This document shows, piece by piece, positions 1 to 11,210 of a stretch of 64,000 nucleotides of DNA (its first letter is position 1; each line of letters begins with the position of its first letter). Origin of the DNA: Azorinus chamasolen (lineage: Eukaryota; Mollusca; Bivalvia; Cardiida; Solecurtidae); the NCBI GenBank assembly GCA_963576725.1, contig OY755242.1:22317315-22381314 (forward strand). Reading direction: 5' to 3'. The notes under the pieces are model-generated. The model was not told the DNA's origin. It searched no databases and worked only from the letters and a program-made list of their open reading frames with translations. Made by a program: the position numbers and the translations under genes.

Positions 1-584
1 GATTTTGATAGATATGCTTCTTTACTTTCTAAAAAGGCTGCAATGTATCACCTTCCATATTTCATTATAACTGTTTTGTCCATGGATATTCAGTAGGTAA
101 TGAAATTTGTAACAAGTCGCGCACCTTTGAATGCGGAAAACAAGTGTGTTAGCATTTGATAGTAGTATAGACCTAGATTAGGCGGCTTATAGAGCACTCT
201 GATCAGGGCCTGCAGTGCTTGTCATCCTAAAGTCGCTAGTATAGTATTTTCAGCATTTCATGCTGTATGCCAGTCAATGGACATTGATGGGCCTTTCCAC
301 TTTGAAAATTCAGCATTCAAAGATTTAACCCATCCACTGTCACGAGGACGGAACTGGTCTATGTTATCGTATGTTAACAGTTTGGATCCAGATGAAACAT
401 CGAGTAATTCTGCGTCTCCTCTGGACCCAAGCTGTTTGACACGGTTAAGAAACGCACACTCTCTAAAACTTGTGAAGATGACAGCAGATGACAGTTCTGG
501 CAGTGGGGGGGGGGGGGGATTACGGCAGGTTTCTCGGCTTTAGACGGGACTGTGTTTGACACTGTACATGTTTGTACCTACCAG
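1..584. other. Intron-like sequence before the IFI44-like exon
   Basis: No supportable exon is seen. It holds MITE debris around 160-240 (the GATCAGGGCCTGC hairpin arm), a GGATCCAGATGA-type repeat fragment around 380-440, and a G run near 505-519. It ends in a plausible acceptor at 583-584. An open frame at 277-543 runs through the repeat fragments and is not a gene. Confidence 0.5.
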
Positions 585-913
585 ATATACCAGTTACGAT
601 GATGTTGACAAAGGCGGACAAGATATGTGCAAATGTCGCTGGAAATACTTCTGCAATCTTCCAAAGCCAAGTCGTTAAGGCAGCGGTCGACAAAGCAGTG
701 GATACCTTTGAGTTGAAAGAAAACAATGTTCTTCTAGTGAAAAATTACGAAAGTGAAACCACCAAGTCTGTGAACACTGAAATTTTGGCTTTAGTGTGTC
801 TGAAATCTTTGTTGTCTCGGGCAAGAGACTATCTGTTGAATAAGTGTGACTATGACCGCACCAGGGAAAACATTCCCGCCCACGAATCATATGTTATAAA
901 TATGCCTGAGTAA
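585..913 (+). CDS. IFI44-like GTPase, C-terminal coding exon (partial gene)
   Basis: This is the last coding exon of a gene whose earlier exons lie upstream of the window. The frame reads D-IPVTMMLTKAD, then FQSQVVKAAVDKA, then VLLVKNYESET, and ends at TAA 911-913. This order matches the C-terminal end of the dynamin/GIMAP-like GTPase domain of interferon-induced protein 44 and 44-like: a beta strand ending in the G4-type TKxD guanine-specificity motif, then a 'KNYE' segment, then a leucine-rich helix (LALVCLKSLLSRARDYL). The exon begins after the acceptor CTACCAG (AG 583-584) with one base of a split Asp codon supplied upstream. Proteins of this type are cytosolic and immune-induced in vertebrates; bivalves carry multigene sets. 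The P-loop is not in the window, so intactness cannot be judged. Confidence 0.75.
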
Positions 914-1110
914 CATCTTCTACCCAGAGACACGTGATTTGCTTAACTCTTCGCCACGTAGGAGCCGTCTGATCAGGATCTGCTCTTTATGCTTATGAAA
1001 TTGTATATGTATAGATTTAATTCTACTGTTTCTGTATTTGTCAAAACATTGTGTTCATTTACCCTTATAAACAATCAGTATATAAATATAGACAGTCATT
1101 ATGCTCACAT

Positions 1111-1240
1111 TAATACATGTATACAATAAGAGTCAGACAGGGTATTCATGAGGTAATACATGTATACACTAAGAGTCAGACAGGGTATTCATGAGGTAAT
1201 ACATGTATACACTAAGAGTCAGACAGGGTATTCATGAGGT
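1111..1240. repeat. Tandem repeat, 43-bp unit, three copies
   Basis: AGAGTCAGACAGGGTATTCA recurs every 43 bp three times, almost without divergence. Confidence 0.9.
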
Positions 1241-1854
1241 TTAATGATGAACTCCACTGTTGTCTGTTACATTTTCTATCATTTCTTTCTAAACAGTCGT
1301 ATCATAGGTTATGGCGTCACACCATGCCCTCTGTTTTTGGTGGGTTTTAGTTTTGGTGTAACGGCACAGCTCTGTTATCGGTTTTGATTATGCAAGGAAC
1401 AGTTTTATGTACACGTGTATTGTACATGTGTATGATGTGTGTATGAGCACTCTTCATCTGCTGTGAATCGGGTTTTGTAGTGTTCCTTTATGTCCTTTGG
1501 CACTACGTGACATTTTTAGTGTCGCAGTGCCCTAAATTATGTTGAACAAGTATGTAACAGGCAAGGAACAGTCTATGGTGTCCGTGTACGAGCGCGCATT
1601 TCATTTGTTCTTCTGGCGTTGCTCTGCACTGTCTCGTGTCATTTTCAAATTTCCTCCCTGACTTCTGTTCTATTTTAGAACAGTTTTGATCCAGGTGAGA
1701 TGCAACATTAGTGTTGTCCCATATGGATTCAAACTAGCAGTTTGCAAAAGTCATCAAAAACGATACGTATGATTGAAAGAATTAAGTGGAGCTCGGGCAA
1801 CAGATAAATTATAAGGTCTGCAGCATAGAAGTAAACAGAGCAGACCCTGATCGA

Positions 1855-2045
1855 ACAGTTCCTACAGAAGCGATCTGATCAAGGTCTACTATGTGTGCAT
1901 GGACAGTTCCTACAGGGGCTATATATGATCAAGGTCTACTATGTGTGCATGGACAGTTCCTACAGAAGCTATATGATCAAGTTCTACTATGTGTACATGG
2001 ACAGTTCCTACAGAAGCTATATGATCAATGTCTACTATGTGTGTA
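1855..2045. repeat. Tandem repeat, 48-50-bp unit, about four copies
   Basis: GATCAAGGTCTACTATGTG recurs at 1877, 1927, 1975 and 2023. The unit (ACAGTTCCTACAGAAG plus GATCA) looks like an amplified arm of the common GATCAG MITE hairpin of this window. Confidence 0.85.
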
Positions 2046-2229
2046 TGCATATTCATCTGAAAAAATAAATGAACTCATGCATATTAATTACTTGAAGTTT
2101 TATAATGATATACGAACACAAGAATGTTTAGACACGACGGGAACTGTTGAGCTATGTCTATGCTATTTCGTAAGCAAACAGAGCAGATTCTGATGAGACA
2201 GCTTCTACAGGAATCCGTCTGGCTACGAG

Positions 2230-2330
2230 GTTATAAAGCTTTTTGCTTGAGTCTGAGATCATTCTCAAGCATCTGATTAGATTATATTTATTAATATTAG
2301 TTTTATAACCTTGGGCCCTGATCTCAGTGT
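2230..2330. repeat. Fragment of AAGC-TTTGATTGGTCAGA foldback family
   Basis: One arm (GAGTCTGAGATCATTCTCAA) of the foldback family whose full palindromic copies are at 3941-4118 and 11570-11715. Confidence 0.6.
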
Positions 2331-2462
2331 ACTCTAGGAAGGCGGTTAAAGGTTTATACATGGAGTAAAAATAGCGATTAGCATGTGCATGCATAAGGAG
2401 TCTGCTCAATGTTGTGAAATCGACTTTGTTAATGAGCGTCTTGTGTGACATTTCTGTAAAAG

Positions 2463-3500
2463 TTGTTCAACCAGTGGAGGGGGGGGGGGGGTATACTGGA
2501 GTCACCATTTCCGTCCGGCTGCCCGTCCGTTCGTTCGTCCGTCCGTCCGGCTTGTCCGGATCATAACTTCCAAACTATAAAAGGTATTGACTTCAAACTT
2601 CATATACAGATAGAACACATTGACCACAAGTACAGTGCACAAGGTTCGTAACTCTGTCTTCAGTATTTTTGGAGTTATTGCTCTTTATTATTTTTCTCAA
2701 AATCGGGCTTGTCCGGATAATAACTTTCAAAGTATAAAAGCTATTGACTTCAAACTTCATATACAGATAGAACACATTGACCACAAGTACAGTGCACAAG
2801 GTTCGTAACTCTGTCTTCAGTATTTTTGGAGTTATTGCTCTTTATTATTTTTCTCAAATTCGAGCTTGTCCGGATAATAACTTTCAAAGTATAAAAGCTA
2901 TTGACTTCAAACTTCATATACAGATAGAACACATTGATCACAAGTACAGTGCACAAGGTTCGTAACTCTGTCTTCAGTATTTTTGGAGTTATTGCTCTTT
3001 ATTATTTTTCTCAAATTCGAGCTTGTCCGGATAATAACTTTCAAAGTATAAAAGCTATTGACTTCAAACTTCATATACAGATAGAACACATTTACCACAA
3101 GTACAGTGCACAAGGTTCGTAACTCTGTCTTCAGTATTTTTGGAGTTATTGCTCTTTATTATTTTTCTCAAAATCGGGCTTGTCCGGATAATAACTTTCA
3201 AAGTATAAAAGCTATTGACTTCAAACTTCATATACAGATAGAACACATTGACCACAAGTACAGTGCACAAGGTTCGTAACCCTGTCTTCAGTATTTTTGG
3301 AGTTATTGCTCTTTATTATTTTTCTCAAAATCGGGCTTGTCCGGATAATAACTTTCAAAGTATAAAAGCTATTGACTTCAAACTTCATATACAGATAGAA
3401 CACATTGACTACAAGTGCATTGCACAAGATCCATAACTCTGTTTTCAGTATTTTTGAGTTATTGCCCTTTGTTATTTTTGTCAAAATTTGGCTTGATTTA
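2463..3500. mobile_element. Non-autonomous tandem-core element, 157-bp unit, six copies
   Basis: A G run and a GTCC/GTTC microsatellite (2520-2550) lead into six copies of a 157-bp unit starting at 2551, 2708, 2865, 3022, 3179 and 3336 (each CTTGTCCGGAT). Units differ by a few bases. Every unit is open in short frames on both strands, which gives spurious 62-68 residue ORFs. A microsatellite of GTCC/GACG type next to a core of about 160 bp is the layout of bivalve Pearl/HINE elements; that family assignment is inference. The same unit recurs inverted at 8460-8990. Confidence 0.85.
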
Positions 3501-3940
3501 ATAAAATAAAAAGAATTCAGACATTTTCTCTGTCATTCTTCAACAGAACTTTTTTAAATTTTGCAGTTTTGTTGAACACCATCTGAAGTTCTGCACCTGC
3601 GATAAAGGTTTTGATTTGTTGCTTCGTGCATGAATGAAAGATCTCCCTTTTCATAATTTAACAAATGAAAATTTAGCGGTCGGGAGCTTTATTTCTATAA
3701 CCCAATCTCTGTGTCAAATGTGCTAGTGGGGGTATTCATCACCTTTAGTGGTAGTTCTAGTTATGTTTGCACAAATGATATATATTCCTGACAAAGGCCT
3801 ATTAAAGGGCTGACTTAAGTTACTGTTTCATCCACAAAAGATGAGGTCCTAGGTTATAAAACTTTTGCGTTTGCATGCAGGTTCATTCTGAAGTACCCGA
3901 TTGGTTACAGTGTGCACTCCACTCAAAATCTGACTAATCA
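3500..3940. other. Intergenic, no gene seen
   Basis: AT-rich sequence with no supportable exon, RNA gene or complete repeat. Confidence 0.5.
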
Positions 3941-4118
3941 GGGTCCATGCTTATAAAGCTTTTAGTTGAGTCTGAGTTTCGTTCTCAAGCTTTTGATTGG
4001 TCAGATTTGAGTTCTCAAGCTTTTGATTGGTCAGATTTGAGCCAAAGGCTCAAATCTGACCAATCAAAAACTTGAGAACGAACTCGGACTCAACCAAACG
4101 TTTTATAAGCATGGACCC
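3941..4118. mobile_element. Foldback (palindromic) element
   Basis: The arms GGGTCCATGCTTATAAA and TTTATAAGCATGGACCC are inverted copies about 180 bp apart. The arm CTCAAGCTTTTGATTGGTCA is present twice in tandem on the left and once inverted on the right (TGACCAATCAAAAACTTGAG), so one arm carries an internal 30-bp duplication. Confidence 0.85.
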
Positions 4119-4284
4119 AGCAGCTTCATGCAGCCTTAGACCTCTTGTAAATATTTCCGCTTTTTCAACTAAATTCATTCTTTATGTTGTATGTATAATA
4201 TTTTTTTTAAAGTTTAACTCATTCAGTCCTTGTGGTAATATTGTGATTACATTTGCTAACAGTTTCGATCTAGATGAGACACCC

Positions 4285-4810
4285 AGTAACTCGTCGTCCG
4301 ATCTGGACTCAGCAACTCGGGGTCCCATCTTGATCCAGTAACCCAGCGTCCAATCTGGATCCAGTAACTCGTTGTCCCATCTGAACCTAGTAACTCGGCG
4401 TCCAATCTTGATCCAGTAACTCGACGTCCTATCTGGACCCAGTAACTCGGGTCCCATCTTGATCCAGTAACTCAGCGTCCCATCTGGACCCAGTAACTCG
4501 GGTCCCATCTGGATCCAGTAACTCGTTGTCCCATCTTGATCCAGTAACTCAGCGTCCCATCTGGACTCAGCAACTCGGTGTCCCATCTGGACCTTGTAAC
4601 TCGACGTCCCATCTGGACCCAGTAACTCATGTCCCATCTGGACCCAGTAACTCAGTGTCCCATCTGGACCCAGTAACTCGGCGTCCAATCTGGATCTAGT
4701 AACTCGTTGTCCCATCTGGACCCAGTAACTCAGTGTCCCATCTGGATCCAGTAACTCAGTGTCCCATCTGGATCTGGATCCAGTAACTTAGTGTCCCATC
4801 TGGATCCGAA
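4285..4810. repeat. Minisatellite, 26-bp unit, about 20 copies
   Basis: The unit is GTCCCATCTGGACCCAGTAA plus CTCGGC (26 bp at 4631 to 4657), with GGATCC/GGACCC and CTTGATCC variants. The 177-residue minus-strand frame over it is periodic and not a gene. Confidence 0.9.
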
Positions 4811-5021
4811 CTGTTTGACACTTTGATTGTGTTTCTGTAACAAAACTGAAGAAAACTGCCTTTAAGGAATGAAATATAGACGACATCTGTACATGAAAGA
4901 TTCCCAGGGCTGTTCAATGGGTTAATACTTATTTGTTGTAAAGGTACGCACATTTAATAGGGTGAAAATTACAGAACCATTGGAATAAACAAGTAATGTG
5001 GGCATTGAAAGCAATGCAGTA

Positions 5022-5400
5022 GTCCCCTATCGGCTGAATTTTAATTCCAACTGCTGTAAATCCGTGACAAATCAATGTAGCGTAACAAAATTCAAACTTG
5101 ATCTGTAACTAATAATAAAGCTAAATACCAAATATCACTTCAATATTTGCTAGGGTTTAAAAAAAATCCGGAAAACCTGAGCATTTCTAAGTCCAACTGT
5201 CGTAATAATTCCGTGAAAAATCAACGAAGCGTAACAAAATTCAAACTTGATCTGTAACTCATTATATAATAAAGCTGCATACCAAATATCACTTCAATAT
5301 CTGTAAGGGTTTAGAAAAAGAATTCCGGAAAACCGAAGTGTGACTTGCTTACAGACTGACAGACGGACGGACGGAGTACAAACCTATCGCGTTGACGGTA
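5022..5400. mobile_element. Short tandem-core element, two degenerate units of about 150 bp
   Basis: GCGTAACAAAATTCAAACTT and ACCAAATATCACTTCAATAT each occur twice. The second unit runs into GACAGACGGACGGACGGA at about 5348-5370, the microsatellite signature of the other tandem-core elements here. Confidence 0.7.
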
Positions 5401-5970
5401 ATGGACTAATAAATTTACCAGCAGTATTGTGTTAATTTTCTTTTGATTACCCATTTCTAGATTCATTTATCTGCATGTTTAGTACGGTTGCAAGGACATA
5501 ACTCAAACTAACATTTATTACTAACCAGACATAAAAAAGTTGGCAACGGAAATTTCGAATGTACAAACAGTTGTCATATTTAGTTTGCTTGGAAATATAA
5601 ACTCTGGATAAATTTAATATTTATACAGGTAAATATATTCTTCTTTGATATATTCTAACATTCTATAGATAATGATACTTTCGTGTTTTCATACAGTCTA
5701 GTAAATGTACCTTTTCGTTGTTTAATCATATTTTTGTAATTTGTACTAAGTGTATCGCTTGCGAACACCGTACTATAAACATTTCCGTACAGGGTGTATG
5801 TTTATCATTGTATGTGTGTATTAATTAGTGTGTATTCTTATTATTGTTATTTGAGATTATGATTGTCATTTTTATTACATTATCGGGGAAATAAATTCAG
5901 ATATATGAGACGAACATTTTGTAGCTCCTCAATAAACTCCAAACACACGAATATACTGTAGAAACCCCGA
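5400..5970. other. Intergenic, no gene seen
   Basis: AT-rich sequence with no supportable exon. A short minus-strand frame at 5880-6071 runs into the LTR-like element and is not credible as a gene. Confidence 0.5.
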
Positions 5971-5973
5971 AAA

Positions 5974-6153
5974 TGGCGCCCAACGTGGAGCCCCACGTTG
6001 TGCGCCAAATGTAACATGGTGAAAACGGTGCGACTCGACTGGGACTTGAATCCAGAAACATGGCTTACCATGCCAACACGCTGCCGACTGAGCTATCAAT
6101 CCACACAGTCTAAAGCCTACCAGCTGTTTTACTACAATCTCTACCCGGCTACA
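5974..6153 (-). mobile_element. LTR-like sequence with tRNA-like insert and Lys-type primer-binding site
   Basis: Read on the minus strand, 6153 to 6010 is a 144-bp unit starting TGTAGCCGGG and ending CATGTTACA, the TG...CA ends of an LTR. Two bases later comes TGGCGCACAACGTGGGGC (6007-5990), one mismatch from the primer-binding site for tRNA-Lys(CUU), TGGCGCCCAACGTGGGGC. Inside the LTR is a tRNA-like stretch, GATAGCTCAGTCGGCAGCG (A box) and GGATTCAAGTCCC (B box). Immediately past the site is an inverted copy, CCACGTTGGGCGCCA, so this segment is palindromic. No second LTR is evident, so it may be truncated. A tRNA-derived SINE is the alternative, but the TG/CA ends and adjoining site favour an LTR. 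A homologue lies at 61372-61510. Confidence 0.65.
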
Positions 6154-6410
6154 CCCAGTATGGTTGAGTGTTAAATAATTCCACTACTGAAGCTAAACAT
6201 ATAAAGGCCATGATGTCAACACCGTATGTGACCGTGTGGACCCAACCAGGAACAAATGAAAGTAATACATTTACAATAAGAATGCAGATTTCCACTACTT
6301 TATCATCATCATTTTTGTCCTGCTAAAACATAAAAATATGTGCATAATTTTTAGTCCACTGAACAAATTTGAAACTCTCTAGATGCCCGCTTCAACATGT
6401 TCGGTAAGCT

Positions 6411-6550
6411 TTGCAAACAGTTTGTATGTAGATGAGATATGTAAGCTTCCGTCTGACTTGACACTTTACATTTACACGCCTTTGCAAACAGTTTGTATGT
6501 AGATGAGATATGTAAGCTTCCGTCTGACTTGACACTTTACATATGCACGC
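6411..6550. repeat. Tandem duplication, 70-bp unit, two copies
   Basis: TTTGCAAACAGTTTGTATGT starts at 6411 and 6481 with near-identical 70-bp units; a third partial start is at 6552. Confidence 0.9.
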
Positions 6551-6810
6551 CTTTGCAAACAAATAATACCCAGATCAGAGGGCTCCTGTAGGAACTCTCT
6601 GTTCAGGGTCTGCTCTGCTGATTATGAAATTATATAGATCCGATTCAATACAGTTTCTGCCATGACCAAAAGTGCCTGTATTAATATGCCATTGTAAAAA
6701 AACAATTAATTACTATTCGTGATGTCATTTTTACGCAAATGACACGGTTATACTGGTTTTGTAAGACTGCTTTTGAGTCTCGCAATCAACTCTCAAAATG
6801 AATGACAGAT
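6551..6810. mobile_element. MITE remnant of the GATCAG-hairpin family
   Basis: Contains CCAGATCAGAGGGCTCC, GTTCAGGGTCTGCTCTG, AATTATATAGATCCGATT and CATTATAAAA-like parts in the usual family order. The TTAA termini are not clear. Confidence 0.6.
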
Positions 6811-6885
6811 GGACTGACATACAAATTGTAAATCTATCCTCCAACTCAAGAAAACCTGTAAGGGGCAAACAAAACAAGATCTGTG

Positions 6886-7975
6886 TTTGTGAACCAGTGT
6901 TATGTGTGTTTGTAAACCAGTGTTATCTGTGTTTGTGAACCAGTGTTATCTGTGTTTGTGAACTAGTGTTATCTGTGTTTGTGAACTAGTGTTATCTGTG
7001 TTTGTGAACTAGTGTTATCTGTGTTTGTGAACTAGTGTTATCTGCATTTGTGAACCAGTGTTATCTGTGTTTGTGGACTAGTGTTATCTGTGTTTGTGAA
7101 CCAGTGTTATCCGTGTTTGTGAACTAGTATTATCCGTGTTTGTGAACTAGTGTTATCTGTGTTTGTGAACTAGTGTTATCTGTGTTTGTGAACCAGTGTT
7201 ATCTGTGTTTGTGAACTAGTGATATGTGTTTGTGATCTGCGTTTGTGAACTAGTATTATCCGTGTTTGTGAACTAGTGTTATCTGTGTTTGTGAACCAGT
7301 GTTATCTGCGTTTGTAAACCAGTGTCATCTGTGTTTGTGGACCAGTGTTATCTGTGTTTGTGAACCAGTGTTATCTGTGTTTGTAAACCAGTGTTATGTG
7401 TTTGTGATCTGCGTTTGTGAACCAGCGTTATGTGTGTTTGTGAACCAGTGTTATCTGTGTTTGTGAACCAGTGTTATCCGTGTTTGTGAACCAGTGTTAT
7501 CTGTGTTTGTGAACCAGTGTTTGTGAACCAGTGTTATCCGTGTTTGTGAACCAGTGTTATCTGTGTTTGTGAACCAGTGTTATCCGTGTTTGTGAACCAG
7601 TGTCATCTGTGTTTGTGGACCAGTGTTATCTGTGTTTGTAAACCAGTGTTATCTGTGTTTGTGAACTAGTGTCATCTGTGTTTGTGAACTAGCGTTATCT
7701 GTGTTTGTGAACCAGTGTTATCTGTGTTTGTGAACCAGTGTTATCTGTGTTTGTAAACCAGTGTTATGTGTTTGTGATCTGCGTTTGTGAACCAGTGTTG
7801 TGTGTTTGTGAACCAGTGTTATCTGTTTGTGAACCACTGTTATCTGTGTTTTTGAACCAGTGTTATCTGTGTTTGTGAACCAGTGTTTGTGAACCAGTGT
7901 TATCTGTGTTTGTGAACCAGTGTTATCTGTGTTTGTGAACCAGTGTTATCTGTGTTTGTGAACCAGTGTTATCGA
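6886..7975. repeat. Minisatellite, 23-bp unit, about 47 copies
   Basis: The unit is TGTTTGTGAACCAGTGTTAT plus CTG. CCAG/CTAG and ATCTG/ATCCG variants alternate in blocks, and short deletion junctions (for example near 7225 and 7400) recur, suggesting higher-order duplication. Confidence 0.95.
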
Positions 7976-8218
7976 GTTAACCCTTGCCCCGCTGTAAAGA
8001 GAACAATGTTTACCCAAATGTGGAGTTGGTGTACTTTTGACTATTTTCGATTACATCAAACTACGGACTAGGTATCAAACAGCTTGGGTCCTGGTGAGAT
8101 GCTGGGTAATTTGGCATCTCATCTGTATTCAAGCTGTTTGCAAATTCAAATAAGGTCAAGATAAGCGCGAGAAGATCTTACAGGTTGTTTACATGTACAA
8201 CCATATCCCGAGATTAGA

Positions 8219-8335
8219 GTGAGTGAGTTGAGTTTTATGGCACCGCAACACTATATAGGTTATATAGCGCTGAGACAGGAGTAAATACATCGAGCTAAAA
8301 TATAGGGCATGGTACCCATTCTTATACCGAGATTA
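8219..8335 (-). mobile_element. Probable SINE 3'-end fragment
   Basis: GAGTGAGTGAGTTGAGTTTT resembles the inverted (ACTC)n tail of the SINE at 46442-46751. The rest is not alignable by eye, so this is tentative. Confidence 0.4.
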
Positions 8336-8459
8336 GAATTTCATCTTTTCAGGCACTTGATATAATATCATAAGAAAACCTGTTGTATATAGAAAATGCT
8401 AAAACTAAATGTTTTGTTGAGGTATGACAGAGTAAAGCTCCAGAAAAATAAATCATCTT

Positions 8460-8990
8460 TATAAACAAGTCCGATTTTGAAAAAAAAAGGGAAATAACTC
8501 CAAAAACACTGAAGACAGAGCTATAGACCTTGTGCACTGCACTTGTGGTCAATTTGGTCTATCTGTATATAAAGTTTGAAGTCAATAGCTTTTATACTTC
8601 GAAATTTATGATCCGGACAAGCCGGATTTTGTGAAAAATAACAAAGGGCAATAACTCCAAAAATCCTGAAGACAGAGTCACAAACCTGGTACACTACACT
8701 TGTGGTCAATGTGTTCTATCTGTATATGAAGTGTGAAGTCAATAGCTTTTATACTTTGAAAGTTATGGTCCAGACAAGCTAGAGTTTGATAAAAATAATA
8801 CAGGGCAATAACTCCAAAAATCCTGAAGACAGAGTTAAAAACCTTGTACACTGCACTTTTGGTCAATGTGTTCTATCTGGATATGAAGTTTGAAGTCAAT
8901 AGCTTTTATACTTTGAAAGTTATGATCCAGACAGACTGACGGACGGACCAACAAACACCACTTGTGGGTTTTTCACTAGTGAGGTTATTT
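8460..8990. mobile_element. Inverted copy of the 157-bp tandem-core family, about three units
   Basis: GAAGTCAATAGCTTTTATAC recurs about every 157 bp and is the reverse complement of the 2551-3492 unit. The array ends in GACAGACTGACGGACGGACC at about 8932 and then CACTTGTGGGTTTTTCACTA. Confidence 0.85.
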
Positions 8991-9004
8991 TCTGTCCATA
9001 CCTT

Positions 9005-9265
9005 AACAGTATATTAAACCCATAAGCATCTCCTAGACCAAAAATTAAGCCCACAAGTGGCAAATTTCAGAGTCCATCTGTCTGTTGAGTCCATTTATTA
9101 TGGGCTTATTTCAAACAAAGTTTGTTTAACCTGGTAAGCCCATGAACATTCATTGTCTGGCATTTTCATTTTCTTATTGCGGGCTTAAGCTCACAGTACA
9201 ATTAAACCCATAAGCATGTCCAAGACCAAAGATTAAGCCCACAAGTGGCAAATTTCAGAGCGGAC
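9005..9265. repeat. Direct repeat of about 62 bp, two copies
   Basis: Two copies starting near 9013 and 9200 share AAACCCATAAGCAT and AAGCCCACAAGTGGCAAATT; probably the margin of the adjoining element. Confidence 0.7.
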
Positions 9266-9289
9266 TGACAAACAGACGGGATGGACATG

Positions 9290-9840
9290 GGGACTCCAGT
9301 ATATATGCCCCCCCCCCCCCCAAAAAAAGAAAAAAACTTTGTTTGTGGGGGTATAACTATCAAAGTTAAAAAGGATCATAATTCTGTCAAAATGCTTGAC
9401 AGAGTTATATACTCTTGCCTACAGGTGAAGGTTGTCATGGTGAACATGTGTGAACATGCTAAACGCAAAATCTAAGTCCAATTGTGCGACTTTGACCTTG
9501 TATGTACGTACCGGGACACACCCATGCTACTGTAGCATGTCCAGATAAACATTGTGGTGAAATTTGAGAAGGATCCACCAAGCAGAACTTGAGTTAGAGA
9601 TGGTACAGTATCAATTGAGGTTAACATATTTGCTTAACCAAATTGTGCGATCTTGACCTTGGATATACATACCAGGACTGGGCATGCTACTGCAGCATGT
9701 CTAGATAATCATTGAGGTTAAATTTGAGAAGGATCCACCAAGCATAACTTGAGACAGAGATGTTACAGACAGACGGACAGACAGACAGCGCAATTCCATA
9801 ATATGTCCCATGTTTTCAAACGGGCATATAAAAAGCAGCT
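9290..9840. mobile_element. Tandem-core element with two units of about 180 bp
   Basis: Starts at a poly-C/poly-A run (9308-9334). GAAATTTGAGAAGGATCCAC and its near-copy recur once each. It ends with GACGGACAGACAGACAG and then CGGGCATATAAAAAG, the terminus type shared with elements at 27085 and 31150. Confidence 0.7.
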
Positions 9841-10127
9841 AAATAATATTCATGATGTCATTGTTTGTTTCATGAATATTCAAGGAATAAGCAGTTAACT
9901 CATAGTGCCAAATAAGTCTGCAAAGTGAAACAATGTTATCTGCTTAAGTTTCTGAGTTGACTTTCCTTCAACTTCATCTGAAAAACACAAGTGAAGTATC
10001 AAACCGTTCGGATCCAGAGGAGACACAGACTTACTCAGCATTCTCATCTAGATCCAAACTGTTTACAAAGGGAATCACAGATTCATCCATTGCATCATAC
10101 CTTAATGCAACATCAACTGTGGGTGTG
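9841..10127. other. Intergenic, MITE debris
   Basis: Short ATTCATGATGTCATT and CATGAATATTCA segments from the TTAA MITE family; no gene seen. Confidence 0.5.
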
Positions 10128-10625
10128 AACGATTTCAGCTATTAGCACTTTTACTATGGGTTTGAATGAGTTCAGCTATTATCACTTCCACTGGGTGTGA
10201 ATGAATTCAGCTATTAGCACTTTGACTATGGATGTGAATGAGTTCAGCTATTAGCACTTCGACTGTGTGTGTGAATAAGTTCATCTATTAGCACTTTGAC
10301 TGTGGGTGTGAATGAATTCAGCTATTAGCACTTTGATTGGGTGTGAAAATAAGTTCAGCTATTAGTAAGTTTAAGGCCAATCCCATCAAACCTTAAGGAG
10401 ACTTCGACTGTGGGTGTGAATGAGTTCAGCTATAAGCACTTCAACTGTGGGTGTGAATGAGTTCAGCTATTAGCACTTAGACTGTAGTTGTGAATCAGTT
10501 CAGCTATTGCACTTCAACTGTTGGTGTGAATGAGTTCAGCTATTAGAACTTAGACTGTGGTTGTGAATCAGTTCAGCTATTGCACTTCAACTGTTGGTGT
10601 GAATGAGTTCAGCTATTAGCAAGTT
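10128..10625. repeat. Minisatellite, unit about 37 bp, about 13 copies
   Basis: The unit is GTGTGAATGAGTTCAGCTAT plus TAGCACTTCAACTGTGG. One copy is interrupted by a fragment at 10365-10400 whose start (AGTTTAAGGCC) resembles the array's right edge. Confidence 0.9.
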
Positions 10626-10639
10626 ACAGGCCTATCCAT

Positions 10640-11090
10640 AATTATCTTTGTTAATATTTCTGAACGAAATGATGACATCATGAACATTAATTAGATTAAC
10701 TTTTAAAATGGAACATGAACACGGAACGTTTTAGTCATAGTAGAAACAGTAGAATCATACCTATATTATTAGGAGCCATCTGATCTGGTTCTACTTTGTT
10801 GCAAAGGCGTATTTATGGAGTAAAGGGTAACTATTCACCGTCAATGGTGAGTATATGATTACAAATGCAAACAATTTGGGCCCAGATGAGATATGTAGAG
10901 TATCTCTGCATCCAATCTGGATCCACACTGATGCTGTGATTATGATTTTTGAACGAAAAGGGAAGAAAATTAAACAACTAAAATTGTAGCAGAGACAATA
11001 AGTTTGATTATAACAATGTTTTCATTTTTTATTGAAGTAGACATTAAGACAGACAGACTTTATAAAAACAAAAAGTATTTATTCACTCAA
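10640..11090. other. 3' flank of EXOSC8, with MITE debris
   Basis: Contains a GATCTGGTTCTACTTTG MITE arm near 10790 and AT-rich sequence; no second gene seen. Confidence 0.5.
11078..11083 (-). terminator. Candidate poly(A) signal of EXOSC8
   Basis: AATAAA on the minus strand 15 nt after the stop codon. A second AATAAA lies at 11028-11033. Either implies a very short 3' UTR; which one is used cannot be told from sequence. Confidence 0.5.
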
Positions 11091-11097
11091 GTATTTG

Positions 11098-11210
11098 CTA
11101 TCTATCCACACTGTTTAATGTCTTTTCTAGTAATCTCAACACCTCGGTACTTCGCGTATATGCTCGATCTAAGCAGACTGACAGCTGGCTGGGTGTCAGT
11201 GGAGTTCCTC
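11098..11210 (-). CDS. EXOSC8: EXOSC8 coding exon 11 (residues 238-274 and stop)
   Basis: Acceptor TATTTCAG. Encodes [20 protein letters not shown] then [17 protein letters not shown] and TAG. This matches the C-terminal GG-LT-...-RA-TR-EV helix of RRP43. Confidence 0.95.

Noticed and set aside
4182..4715. 177-codon minus frame
   Set aside because: 26-bp minisatellite; the apparent protein repeats GPDGTLSYW-type text in alternating frames.
6886..7975. CRISPR-like array (regular short repeats)
   Set aside because: Units are directly adjacent with no unique spacers, and the genome is eukaryotic.
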